A stretch of 64,000 bases of DNA from Bacillota bacterium (GTDB lineage Bacteria > Bacillota > Clostridia > Lachnospirales > Lachnospiraceae): positions 124,001 to 188,000 of the forward strand of contig JAEWQV010000027.1 of NCBI GenBank assembly GCA_023399055.1, written 5' to 3'. Position numbers and translations under genes: made by a program. Below, piece by piece: positions 47,857 through 56,415 of the stretch (positions within the stretch are counted from its first letter, which is position 1; every line of letters starts with the position of its first letter). The notes beneath the pieces were generated by a model. That model was given only the letters and a program-made list of their open reading frames with translations, was not told the DNA's origin and did not search any database.

Positions 47857-49140
47857 ATGACAATTCATATCGTAAAGGCGGGAGATACGATGAGCTCCAT
47901 TGCAACGCAATATGGAGTATCAGCAGAACGAATTATTTTAGAAAATGAGTTGCCTAATCCAGATAATCTTGTAGTTGGTCAAAGTATTGGAATTCGGGTG
48001 CCAGATGTCACACATACGGTGGCAGAAGGGGATACCTTATTTTCGATAGCTCAACGCTACGACGTTAACGCCAACCAAATTCTTATGAATAATCCACAGG
48101 TAGCAGCAAGAGAAAACTTAAGCCCTGGAGAAGTACTTGTAATTAATTATGAAGGGGAAGAAGTTTTAGATTCTGTGGAATTTAATGGATATGCTTACCC
48201 ATTTATCGATCGTGCAGTACTTAGGAAAACGCTTCCGTTTCTAACGTACCTTTCTATTTTTACTTATGGTTTTACTCCTGCTGGAGAACTTGTAACGATT
48301 GATGATTCAGAGTTGATCGCAATAGCAAAAGAATTTGGAGTCGGCCCAATTATGATGTTAGCACCTATGAATGAACAGCAAGCTTTTGATAGCCAGATTG
48401 CACATCAAATGTTTATAAATCCTCAGGGACAAGAAGCATTAATCAATAATATTGTAGAGACAATGAAGGCGAAGGGATATATTGGCCTAGACATTGATTT
48501 TGAGTTTGTACTGCCAGAGGATAAAGCAGCTTTTCTATCTTTTATTACAGCTGTAAACACTAGATTAGATGCAGAAGGTTTTATTACACTCGTAGCACTT
48601 GCTCCGAAGACTTCTGGTACAATGACTGGTTTACTTTATGAAGCGCATGATTATCCGACCATTGGTGCAGTAGCTGATATTGTACTTTTAATGACTTATG
48701 AATGGGGTTATACTTATTCAAGCCCAATGCCAACAGCTCCTATTAACAGCATGCGTCGTGTACTGCAATATGGTACCTCTGTCATTGATCCGGATAAGGC
48801 TCTGATGGGGGTGGCAAACTACGCCTATGACTGGCCGCTGCCTTATGTGAAAGGAACGACCAGAGCGCAATCTTTGAGTAACCAAGAAGCAATCAGACGG
48901 GCAGCGCAGTATAATGCAGTAATATTGTTTGACGAGCTAACCCAGTCTCCACATTACTTCTACACCAATGAAGAAGGAATTCAGCATGTGGTTTGGTTTG
49001 ATGATGTGAGAAGTATGAATGCAAAACTACGATTAATACCCGAGTTTGGGTTACGTGGTGGTGGTGTTTGGCAAATTATGAATTTCTTCCCCGGTCTCTG
49101 GATGGTAGCAGATAATATTTTTACAATTGAAAAGGTATAA
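47857..49140 (+). CDS. LysM-GH18 peptidoglycan/cortex hydrolase (YaaH/YdhD-like)
   Basis: The ATG at 47857 is preferred, with GGAGG 10 bp upstream; earlier ATGs overlap or precede that site. The 427-residue protein has two LysM domains (IHIVKAGDTMSSIATQYGV near residues 3-45, and HTVAEGDTLFSIAQRYDV near 52-95), then a GH18 domain with catalytic GLDIDFEF. This is the layout of spore-coat or germination proteins such as YaaH/SleL, which cleave cortex glycan. It has no signal peptide, as is usual for spore proteins made in the mother cell. It is followed by signal peptidase I, with its own promoter. Confidence 0.9.
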   Translation: MTIHIVKAGDTMSSIATQYGVSAERIILENELPNPDNLVVGQSIGIRVPDVTHTVAEGDTLFSIAQRYDVNANQILMNNPQVAARENLSPGEVLVINYEGEEVLDSVEFNGYAYPFIDRAVLRKTLPFLTYLSIFTYGFTPAGELVTIDDSELIAIAKEFGVGPIMMLAPMNEQQAFDSQIAHQMFINPQGQEALINNIVETMKAKGYIGLDIDFEFVLPEDKAAFLSFITAVNTRLDAEGFITLVALAPKTSGTMTGLLYEAHDYPTIGAVADIVLLMTYEWGYTYSSPMPTAPINSMRRVLQYGTSVIDPDKALMGVANYAYDWPLPYVKGTTRAQSLSNQEAIRRAAQYNAVILFDELTQSPHYFYTNEEGIQHVVWFDDVRSMNAKLRLIPEFGLRGGGVWQIMNFFPGLWMVADNIFTIEKV

Positions 49141-49162
49141 ATGAGATACTCCATCCTTTTTG

Positions 49163-49191
49163 TTTACAAACTATGGGTCAAAGCTTATAAT
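49163..49191 (+). promoter_or_regulatory. Promoter of signal peptidase I gene
   Basis: TTTACA (49163-49168) lies 17 bp from TATAAT (49186-49191), 43 bp before the start. A 9-bp inverted repeat TACTCCATC/GATGGAGTA (49147-49155 with 49221-49229) surrounds the promoter and could be a binding site or a transcript hairpin. Confidence 0.75.
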
Positions 49192-49234
49192 TAATAAGTA
49201 AGTCATTCTATAACATAAGAGATGGAGTACCTAT

Positions 49235-49768
49235 ATGTCAGATAAGTTAATAAAGGAAATAGTAAGTTGGGTAATTGTAGTAGTTCTAGCTTTTGGTTTG
49301 GCACAGTTTATTACAAAGGTCATCGTTTTGAAAGTTGAGATCCCATCCGGTTCTATGGAAAAAACAATTCTTATTGGTGACAAGGTTGTAGCATCAAGAC
49401 AGGCATATTTATTTCAAGATCCAAAGAGAGGGGATATAGTCGTGTTCCCTTATCCAGATGATGAAAGTATTGATTATATTAAAAGAATTATTGGCTTACC
49501 TGGAGAGACAATCGAAGGGAAAGATGGATTGGTATATATTAATGGTGAGCCGCTTCAAGAGCCCTATGTCATGGAAGAGTTAGCAAACGATTTTGGACCT
49601 TTTAATATCCCAAAGGACGGTTATTTTATGATGGGAGATAATAGAGGTGCTTCTGAAGATGCCAGATATTGGACTAATAAATTCGTAGAGCGGGATAAGA
49701 TTAGAGGAAAGGCATTGTTTAAATACCCTGATTTTTCATGGTTTCATAAAATAAAATATATTGATTAA
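49235..49768 (+). CDS. lepB: Signal peptidase I
   Basis: The 177-residue type I signal peptidase has one N-terminal span (residues 9-32) and the catalytic Ser40 in IPSGSMEKTI. General-base Lys83 lies in YIKRIIGLPGE, and GDNRGASEDARYW is the conserved box D/E. It removes signal peptides on the outer face of the membrane. Length matches Gram-positive SipS/SipT enzymes. Its neighbours are not secretion genes. It could process the exported proteins of the locus at 36388-41506, among many others. Confidence 0.95.
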   Translation: MSDKLIKEIVSWVIVVVLAFGLAQFITKVIVLKVEIPSGSMEKTILIGDKVVASRQAYLFQDPKRGDIVVFPYPDDESIDYIKRIIGLPGETIEGKDGLVYINGEPLQEPYVMEELANDFGPFNIPKDGYFMMGDNRGASEDARYWTNKFVERDKIRGKALFKYPDFSWFHKIKYID

Positions 49769-49812
49769 TTGATTTTAAAAGTTATATATCATACAGTAGA
49801 TTTTCAACAGGT

Positions 49813-49871
49813 AAAATATGCTTCGCTTGTGTTGGACAGTAAAACTGTTTATTCCAAGCGGAGCATATTTT
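49813..49871 (+). terminator. Long terminator hairpin between lepB and argH
   Basis: AAAATATGCTTCGCTTG (49813-49829) pairs with 49855-49871 apart from a T-G position, and the loop holds ACAGTAAAACTGT. It can serve both convergent genes. Confidence 0.8.
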
Positions 49872-49911
49872 ATGGGGGGAAAAACCGAAAATCAGTTAAT
49901 AATTAAGTTAA

Positions 49912-51291
49912 TTAAGCTTCTTTGCCTAGATATTCCTCATTTATCTTAAGAACCTGGGACATTGCTGCTAAACCAGGTGCTCCGATGGTGTTTCTACGGC
50001 TCACACAGGAGGAAAGACTGATTGCATCATAAATATCCTTTTCAAAGATTGGGCTTATTTTTTGATATTGTTCCAGCGACATGTCACTTAGGGAAAGGTT
50101 TTCTGATATGCAGAAAAGTACCAATTGTCCTATGATGGAATGTGCATCACGAAAGGGAACACCTTTATTCACTAAGTAGTCTGCGGCATCTGTGGCATTA
50201 GTAAATCCGCCCATTGCACTTTCTGCCATATTCTCTTTATGAAACTTCATAGTAGCTATCATACCAGTAAATAAGGCAAGGCAGCCTTTTACGGTATCAA
50301 TTGCATCAAAAGTGAATTCTTTATCTTCCTGCATATCTTTGTTATAAGCCAGGGGGAGGCCCTTCATAATCGTTAATAAAGAAACTAAAGCTCCGTAGAC
50401 ACGACCTGTCTTCCCTCTAACCAACTCTGCAATATCAGGATTTTTCTTTTGTGGCATGATGCTGGAACCGGTAGAATAAGCATCATCCAATTCCACAAAG
50501 CGATACTCATTGCTGTTCCAAAGAATAATTTCTTCACTAAAACGGCTTAAATGCATCATTATTGTGGATAGAGCACTAAGTAATTCAATAAGATAGTCTC
50601 GATCTGATACGCTATCCATACTATTAAGAGTCGGTCCATCAAAATATAGTAACTGTGCGGTATAATCTCGATCCAGTGGATAGGTGGTTCCTGCTAGAGC
50701 ACCACTTCCGAGAGGGGATAGATTTAATCTTTTTTCAATATCATGTAATCTGGAGCGATCTCTCTTAAACATTTCAAAATATGCCCCAATATGATGAGAA
50801 AGAGTCACTGGCTGAGCCTTTTGCAAATGAGTGAAGCCAGGCATATAGGTATCAAGATTTGATTTCATGATTTCATGCAATGTTAACAGCAGTGATTTGA
50901 GTAACTCGTCAATTTCACTGATTTCCTGCCTGGTATAAAGTTTCATATCAAGAGCTACCTGATCATTACGACTTCTTCCGGTATGAAGTTTTTTACCCGC
51001 ATCACCAATTCGATTAATTAAGTGAGACTCGACAAAGCTATGAATATCTTCATAAGTGGAATCTATTTCAAGAATATGATTACTGATATCCTCCAAGATA
51101 CCAGTTAATCCCTGTTTAATTAAGTCACATTCTTCAGAGGAAATAATGCCTTGTTTTGCCAACATAGTAACATGAGCAATACTTCCTTGAATATCTTGTT
51201 GATAGAACTTTTGATCAAAGGAGATGGAGGCATTAAAATTATGCACTAACTGATTGGTTTCCTTTGTAAAACGTCCTCCCCATAATTTCAT
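49912..51291 (-). CDS. argH: Argininosuccinate lyase
   Basis: The 459-residue enzyme splits argininosuccinate to arginine and fumarate, the last step of arginine synthesis. It shows MKLWGGRF at the start (ATG at 51291 behind GAGGTG), the fumarase-family signature SSIMPQKKNPD (about residues 273-283), HTGRSRNDQVA and FTHLQKAQP. No argG or other arginine gene is adjacent, so it stands alone here. Its start faces a 501-bp gap that contains the terminator of the next gene and a small TTCTAAG/CTTAGAA hairpin (51542-51574), which may belong to its leader. Confidence 0.97.
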   Translation of the reverse strand: MKLWGGRFTKETNQLVHNFNASISFDQKFYQQDIQGSIAHVTMLAKQGIISSEECDLIKQGLTGILEDISNHILEIDSTYEDIHSFVESHLINRIGDAGKKLHTGRSRNDQVALDMKLYTRQEISEIDELLKSLLLTLHEIMKSNLDTYMPGFTHLQKAQPVTLSHHIGAYFEMFKRDRSRLHDIEKRLNLSPLGSGALAGTTYPLDRDYTAQLLYFDGPTLNSMDSVSDRDYLIELLSALSTIMMHLSRFSEEIILWNSNEYRFVELDDAYSTGSSIMPQKKNPDIAELVRGKTGRVYGALVSLLTIMKGLPLAYNKDMQEDKEFTFDAIDTVKGCLALFTGMIATMKFHKENMAESAMGGFTNATDAADYLVNKGVPFRDAHSIIGQLVLFCISENLSLSDMSLEQYQKISPIFEKDIYDAISLSSCVSRRNTIGAPGLAAMSQVLKINEEYLGKEA

Positions 51292-51627
51292 CTGTAGCAC
51301 CTCGTTTCTATTCGTGTGGGTTCTAATTTAGTAGTATGTAGTTATTGCTTCAGTTGCAGTGTAAGTATATACATCCAGCAAACAGAAGGTCTTATTATAA
51401 TTAATACTGTGAAATATTTGATAATCGATCGGTTTACAAATTTTATTTTATAAATATATTTCTTTATTTTATCTTATTATTTAAAAATATTCAAGAAGTA
51501 TTTATATTTATTCATTTCAAAAGCATGAAAAATGCATACATTCTAAGAAAAGTAAGCATTGGAACCTTAGAATATAGAAATAGTAGTAATGAAATAGAAT
51601 ATCTAGCGAAATGGCTCTATGAGATAT

Positions 51628-51697
51628 AAAAAAGGAAGAGCAGGAGTAACATCTGAAATGAATGTGTTCAGATGTTATTTCCTGGTCTTCCTTTTAT
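51628..51697 (-). terminator. Terminator of the M32 carboxypeptidase gene
   Basis: A stem of about 28 bp with a few mismatches (AAAAGGAAGA...TCTTCCTTTT, loop ATGAATGTG) ends in a T-run on the minus strand. The rest of the 501-bp gap (51292-51792) holds AT-rich sequence with no supported gene. Confidence 0.8.
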
Positions 51698-51792
51698 TAG
51701 ATTAAGTAAACGGGTATATCACATGTACTTTCTGCTGGATTTATAAGCAACACATGTAGTGTTTACACTTTAACTTCTTTGATGGTTCAATT

Positions 51793-53298
51793 TTATAGTT
51801 GATATAATGTCGTATATTTTTCTTTAAGATAAGCGACAAAATAATCTGCATTAAATTTCTCGCCACAAACAGACATCAATATCTCGTTGGTATTTTTAAC
51901 AGCACCAATTTTATGGATATGCTCGCCTAGATAATCACGGATTGGTAAAAGATTACCCTCACTTAGGTACTCCTCAAGAGGCATTTTATCTTTCATACAG
52001 GCATGAATCTGACTTGCAACAGCACTTCCAATAGCGTAGGAAGGGAAGTATCCAAATTCACCCCAGGACCAATGGGTGTCCTGTAGGACTCCTTCGGAAT
52101 CAGTGGACGGAGTAATACCCATGTATTCCTGATATTTTTGGTTCCAAACGGCAGGAAGTTCTTCCACAGTAACTTCATCAGCGAAAATCATTTTCTCGAT
52201 TTCATAACGTATAATAATGTGAAGACAATAGCTTAATTCATCTGCTTCTGTTCGAATTAGACTTGGCTGAGCTTTATTAATTCCTTTGATATATTGATCA
52301 AGGGAGACGTTACTTAAATTTTCAGGGTAGGTTGCAACCAGTTTATCGTAGATAGGAGTCCAGAATTCTTTGCTGCGACCGATGATGTTCTCATAGAATC
52401 TGGATTGAGATTCGTGCATACCCATGGAAGCACCACCGCCTACCAAGGTTTGAGTGATGGAATTATCAATATTCATTTCATAAATGGCATGACCGCTTTC
52501 ATGTATCATTGAGAACATAGCACTTTCTAAATTATCCTCGATGTATCGGCTTGTGATACGCACATCATGATTATGAAGATTGGTGGTGAAGGGATGCGCA
52601 CTTTCTGCTATAACTCCACGATTAAAATCAAAGCCGACATATCCTGCAAGGTATTTGCAGAATTCACGTTGCTTATCTACGCTATAAGAAAGGTAATTAT
52701 AACCCTTATCCACAGAGTCAGCAATTTTTGATACTTCTTTGAGCAAGGGAATTATTTCTTTCTTTACTTTGTCAAAGAACACATCAAGTTCTTCAATTAA
52801 AAAGCATTCGTCAAAATCTCCAAGGAGAACTTCGTAAGGCTTTTTATTATCTTTTAGGCGATAATTTGCAAATTTTTTCTTATAGTCTATAATCTGTTTT
52901 AGATAAGGGGCAAAATCTTCAAAACGATTATCTTTTTTCGCTTTGGACCATTTTCTACTGGAAATAGAGGTCAATTCGTTAAATGCACGATATTCCTCTG
53001 GAGGTATGCTCTCTAACTGATCGTAGTTTTTCGCAAGTTCTCTAACTATAGCTTTTTCTGTTTCTGTTAGTTCCTTTTGTTCTTTTTCCTCCTGAAGCTT
53101 TTTCAGTAGCTTTCTTACATCGTCATTAATAAGGCTTTTCATGTACTCATCAGATAATACTCCAATTACCTTAGAGGTATATTCTGCAGCTTCAAATGGA
53201 GCGCTGGTTTGGTCATCCCATTCAAATAAAGTACGTGCGGATTGAAATGCCATGGTTTTCTCTAAATAAGGTTGTATTTTTTCGAATGTTTTACTCAT
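51793..53298 (-). CDS. Carboxypeptidase M32 (thermostable carboxypeptidase 1 type)
   Basis: The 501-residue cytoplasmic metallocarboxypeptidase has zinc motif HESGHAIYE (about residue 265), the conserved DQTSAP near residue 30, the segment HPFTTNLHNHDVRITSRY, and the family end GEKFNADYFVAYLKEKY. It trims C-terminal residues from peptides. The ATG at 53298 is chosen because GGAAGGAG ends 4 bp before it; a longer start at 53349 would include that site. It is a single transcription unit with its own terminator. Confidence 0.95.
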   Translation of the reverse strand: MSKTFEKIQPYLEKTMAFQSARTLFEWDDQTSAPFEAAEYTSKVIGVLSDEYMKSLINDDVRKLLKKLQEEKEQKELTETEKAIVRELAKNYDQLESIPPEEYRAFNELTSISSRKWSKAKKDNRFEDFAPYLKQIIDYKKKFANYRLKDNKKPYEVLLGDFDECFLIEELDVFFDKVKKEIIPLLKEVSKIADSVDKGYNYLSYSVDKQREFCKYLAGYVGFDFNRGVIAESAHPFTTNLHNHDVRITSRYIEDNLESAMFSMIHESGHAIYEMNIDNSITQTLVGGGASMGMHESQSRFYENIIGRSKEFWTPIYDKLVATYPENLSNVSLDQYIKGINKAQPSLIRTEADELSYCLHIIIRYEIEKMIFADEVTVEELPAVWNQKYQEYMGITPSTDSEGVLQDTHWSWGEFGYFPSYAIGSAVASQIHACMKDKMPLEEYLSEGNLLPIRDYLGEHIHKIGAVKNTNEILMSVCGEKFNADYFVAYLKEKYTTLYQL

Positions 53299-53770
53299 AA
53301 GTTCTCCTTCCATGTCATTATTATATCGATTATTGCACAGCTTAAACAAGAATATATCTTGGGAAGCTTTACCTAATTCATCACAAGTGAAACGACATGA
53401 CGTTTCATCTTGTTTCGTTCAAACATAGTATAACAACATTCCAAGCAGTTAGCAATTTAATCTATTTATATATTTAAAATTTATACTGTTACAGAATATT
53501 GTAAAAATTCAATAAAAATTCAGATTACTATTGCTTGGAACAAAAATATTAGTTAAAATAAGCGTATCATACCATATTCTCTCGCATCTTACAAATTTTA
53601 TCAATAAAATAATGGATGTAAAATGGTAGGATAGATAGTAGAAGTAGTAATTTTATCCGCATAGGTTCCATTTAGAAGCGTATAATATATATGATATTTG
53701 TCATCTATTTGGACGATTGCGTTAAGTTTGGTTAAACCAATATTTAATTTATGAAAGGATGAATAACATC

Positions 53771-55078
53771 ATGAAAAATTTAGTAATTGAAAAAGTGATA
53801 GGAAGAGAAATTTTAGATTCCAGAGGCAATCCTACAGTTGAAGCAGAGGTTTTTCTTGCAGATGGTAGCATGGGACGAGCAGCAGTTCCTTCCGGTGCAT
53901 CAACAGGAGCATTCGAAGCAGTTGAACTACGTGACGGTGATAAGAGCAGATACCTGGGAACAGGCGTAAGAAAAGCAGTAGATAATGTTAATCAGTTAAT
54001 AGCAAAAGAAATCGTTGGAATGGAAGCAACACAGCAAACAGAAATTGATGCTAAGATGCTTGCACTTGACGGTACTGATAATAAAGGTAAACTTGGAGCA
54101 AACGCAATCTTAAGTGTTTCTTTAGCAGTAGCTAAGGCAGCAGCAACTTCCTTAAAACTACCACTTTATCGTTATCTTGGCGGTGTAAATGCGAAAACTC
54201 TTCCAGTGCCAATGATGAACATTATTAATGGTGGTAAGCACGCGGATTCCAGTCTTAATATTCAGGAATTCATGATTATGCCAGTTGGTGCAACGAGCTT
54301 TTCTGAAGCTTTAGAGCATAGTACAACCGTATTCCATACACTTAAAAAACTATTAAAGAATGATGGTTTTGTAACAGCTGTTGGTGATGAAGGTGGCTTT
54401 GCACCTAAGTTTAGCAGCGATACACAGGCACTTGATTATATTGTAAAAGCAATTGAAGCTGCTGGATATCGTCCAGGTGAAGACTTCTATATCGCAATTG
54501 ATGCTGCTGCTACAGAAATGTATGATGAAGCAAAGAAGGCTGGCAGAGAAGGAGATTACCTGTTCTGGAAATCCGGTGAATATAAGACTGTTGAACAAAT
54601 GGTTGATTTCTGGGAAGATGTTTGCAATAAATATCCTGTTATTTCCCTGGAGGATGGTTTATCAGAAGAGGATTGGAAGGGCTGGAAGCTGTTAACAGAA
54701 CGTTTAGGCAATAAGATTCAGCTTGTTGGAGATGATCTTTTTGTTACAAATACAACCCGTGTAAAAGAGGGTATCAAACAGGGTATTTCAAACTCCGTAT
54801 TAATTAAGTTTAATCAGATTGGTTCCCTTACAGAGACATTAGATGCGATTGAAATGGCTAAGAATAATCGTTGGACAGCAGTAGTTTCCCATCGTTCAGG
54901 TGAAACAGAGGATGTTACTCTTGCTGATATAGCAGTAGCAACCAATGCAGGACAGATTAAAACAGGAGCTCCTTCCAGAACAGATCGTGTTGCAAAATAC
55001 AACCAGTTACTTCGTATTGAACAGGAACTTGGATGTAATGCTAGATATCTTGGAAAAGATGCTTTTAAGGTATTCTAA
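53771..55078 (+). CDS. eno: Enolase
   Basis: The 435-residue enzyme converts 2-phosphoglycerate to phosphoenolpyruvate. It carries DSRGNPTVEAEV, GASTGAFEAVELRDGD, the catalytic Glu in GDEGGFAP, metal ligand Asp in AIDAAATE, SLEDGLSEEDW, GDDLFVTNT and the catalytic Lys in VLIKFNQIGSL. The ATG at 53771 is preferred; an ATG at 53759 overlaps the AAAGGA site. The 472-bp gap upstream holds a palindrome TGAAACG-6-CGTTTCA (53388-53407) next to the M32 gene and a TATAAT at 53681. It is monocistronic. Confidence 0.98.
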   Translation: MKNLVIEKVIGREILDSRGNPTVEAEVFLADGSMGRAAVPSGASTGAFEAVELRDGDKSRYLGTGVRKAVDNVNQLIAKEIVGMEATQQTEIDAKMLALDGTDNKGKLGANAILSVSLAVAKAAATSLKLPLYRYLGGVNAKTLPVPMMNIINGGKHADSSLNIQEFMIMPVGATSFSEALEHSTTVFHTLKKLLKNDGFVTAVGDEGGFAPKFSSDTQALDYIVKAIEAAGYRPGEDFYIAIDAAATEMYDEAKKAGREGDYLFWKSGEYKTVEQMVDFWEDVCNKYPVISLEDGLSEEDWKGWKLLTERLGNKIQLVGDDLFVTNTTRVKEGIKQGISNSVLIKFNQIGSLTETLDAIEMAKNNRWTAVVSHRSGETEDVTLADIAVATNAGQIKTGAPSRTDRVAKYNQLLRIEQELGCNARYLGKDAFKVF

Positions 55079-55104
55079 TTATGTAATTTAATCTAGATAT
55101 CAAG

Positions 55105-55219
55105 AGACTATGGGTGTATATAATCATCTGGACTTGCCTTACCATAAAATGATAGCCAATAAGATTGGTAATTCATTTTTGGACGGTCTGCGCCAGCTGA
55201 ATATATACACCCATAGTCT
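55105..55219. repeat. 115-bp structured inverted-repeat element downstream of eno
   Basis: A perfect 17-bp inverted repeat, AGACTATGGGTGTATAT (55105-55121) with 55203-55219, closes a 115-bp unit. Inside are CTGG/CCAG (55128-55131 with 55193-55196), TTACC/GGTAA (55139-55143 with 55167-55171) and CCAAT/ATTGG hairpins, so the whole unit can fold as a branched RNA or cruciform. A few T residues follow (CTTTGCTATAGTTTTT), so it could double as the eno terminator. Its length and form also suit a MITE-like element. Confidence 0.55.
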
Positions 55220-55325
55220 TTGCTATAGTTTTTAAAGCTTGAAAACATGAATTTTATTACCTACAACGCAATAATACAACTTAGATGCACCTTTAGATTG
55301 TTGATAAAATGGGTTACAAAGGATG

Positions 55326-55922
55326 TTACTGGATAGCTTCAATTTTATAAGGATCTGCGTGACTTGGATAGATAATTTTGGGTTGGTATTGCAATAGCAT
55401 GTCCCAACTATCTTCAATAACAAAGTCGTTATAAGCCTCCTTTAAGTAGAAGGAAGGGAGATCTCCAGTAAAGGCACATTCATTTGGTAGCACAAGGCTG
55501 ACACTATCATCGCTGTGGCCAGGTGTAGTAATTAATTCACCATGGATACCGATTTCATCAAAAAAGCGTGAACTACTATCATCTGTTAAGATAAGAGCCT
55601 GACTTGGAATGATATCCTTGTAATTGGCTTTCCAGTTCTTCTTATAAAAAAGGTTCAACTTGCTCATGTAAGGATATTGTTCTTCGTGAATAACAAGCGT
55701 AATACCTAAATCACAAAGATTTTGAGTAAGTCCTGCATGGTCAGGATGAAAATGAGTTATTAGTAGATAATTTATTTCGTTTATTTGAATAGACTGTTGG
55801 TTTAATAATTGTAGTAGATTAGAAAAGGTGTCTGGTAAACCAGTGTCTATCATTAACCAACCTTTTTCTAAGGGTAATAGATAGCAGTTTGTATGATTAT
55901 TTGTTACATGTAAAACTTTCAT
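55326..55922 (-). CDS. MBL-fold metallo-hydrolase
   Basis: The 198-residue protein shows the metallo-beta-lactamase motif HFHPDHAG (about residues 56-63), the later His in TPGHSDDSV and the Asp in AFTGDLPS. This fits small glyoxalase II-like hydrolases. GAGGTG precedes the ATG. It lacks a recognisable substrate-specific C-terminal domain, so its role is open. It lies alone on the minus strand between the eno element and a small unknown gene. Confidence 0.88.
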   Translation of the reverse strand: MKVLHVTNNHTNCYLLPLEKGWLMIDTGLPDTFSNLLQLLNQQSIQINEINYLLITHFHPDHAGLTQNLCDLGITLVIHEEQYPYMSKLNLFYKKNWKANYKDIIPSQALILTDDSSSRFFDEIGIHGELITTPGHSDDSVSLVLPNECAFTGDLPSFYLKEAYNDFVIEDSWDMLLQYQPKIIYPSHADPYKIEAIQ

Positions 55923-56041
55923 TTTTACACCTCATTTAAAAGAAAATAATATACCTTGTGAGATATATTTTATATTAAATATTTAATATAGTTTCAGGTT
56001 TTCTATATCCTAATAGAAGATACTAGCTTTTGAAGTATAAA

Positions 56042-56065
56042 AAGCTGTACCCTTAGGTACAGCTT
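56042..56065 (-). terminator. Terminator of the small protein gene
   Basis: AAGCTGTACC pairs perfectly with GGTACAGCTT (loop CTTA), and on the minus strand it is followed by T residues. Confidence 0.75.
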
Positions 56066-56080
56066 AAAATGCTTTTTTTA

Positions 56081-56281
56081 TCATTCGTGCTTTAGCTCAA
56101 AGGGAACATCTGTTTTACACCGGTAGGCTTTAATAATATTCCCGGTAACTTTGCGAAAAACCTTCTCTACGTTTAAGTCAGGGTCCCACACATATGGCAT
56201 TTTATCATACATAGAATTACGATCCCACATACTATCATCATATGGAGTGACCGGAGTTTTATTATTGGAGTTAGGATTCAC
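56081..56281 (-). CDS. Small protein of unknown function
   Basis: The 66-residue protein starts with GTG behind GAGGTG at good spacing and ends before a clear terminator, so it has both ends of a real gene. It is hydrophilic, with a Trp/Tyr/Met-rich N-terminal half (DDSMWDRNSMYDKMPYVWDPD) and a basic centre (EKVFRKVTGNIIKAYRCK). No family is recognised, and no signal peptide or span is present. A small spore or regulatory protein is possible. Confidence 0.55.
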   Translation of the reverse strand: MNPNSNNKTPVTPYDDSMWDRNSMYDKMPYVWDPDLNVEKVFRKVTGNIIKAYRCKTDVPFELKHE

Positions 56282-56415
56282 ACCAGCACCTCACAAATAA
56301 GATTAATAACCTTATATGTATTTCAAATATGGTTATTGCTATCTCTAACTATATAACGAATCAGTGCAGATTTCAAGTAGCACTAATTCTCTAGACTAAA
56401 ATATTTTATAATAGT

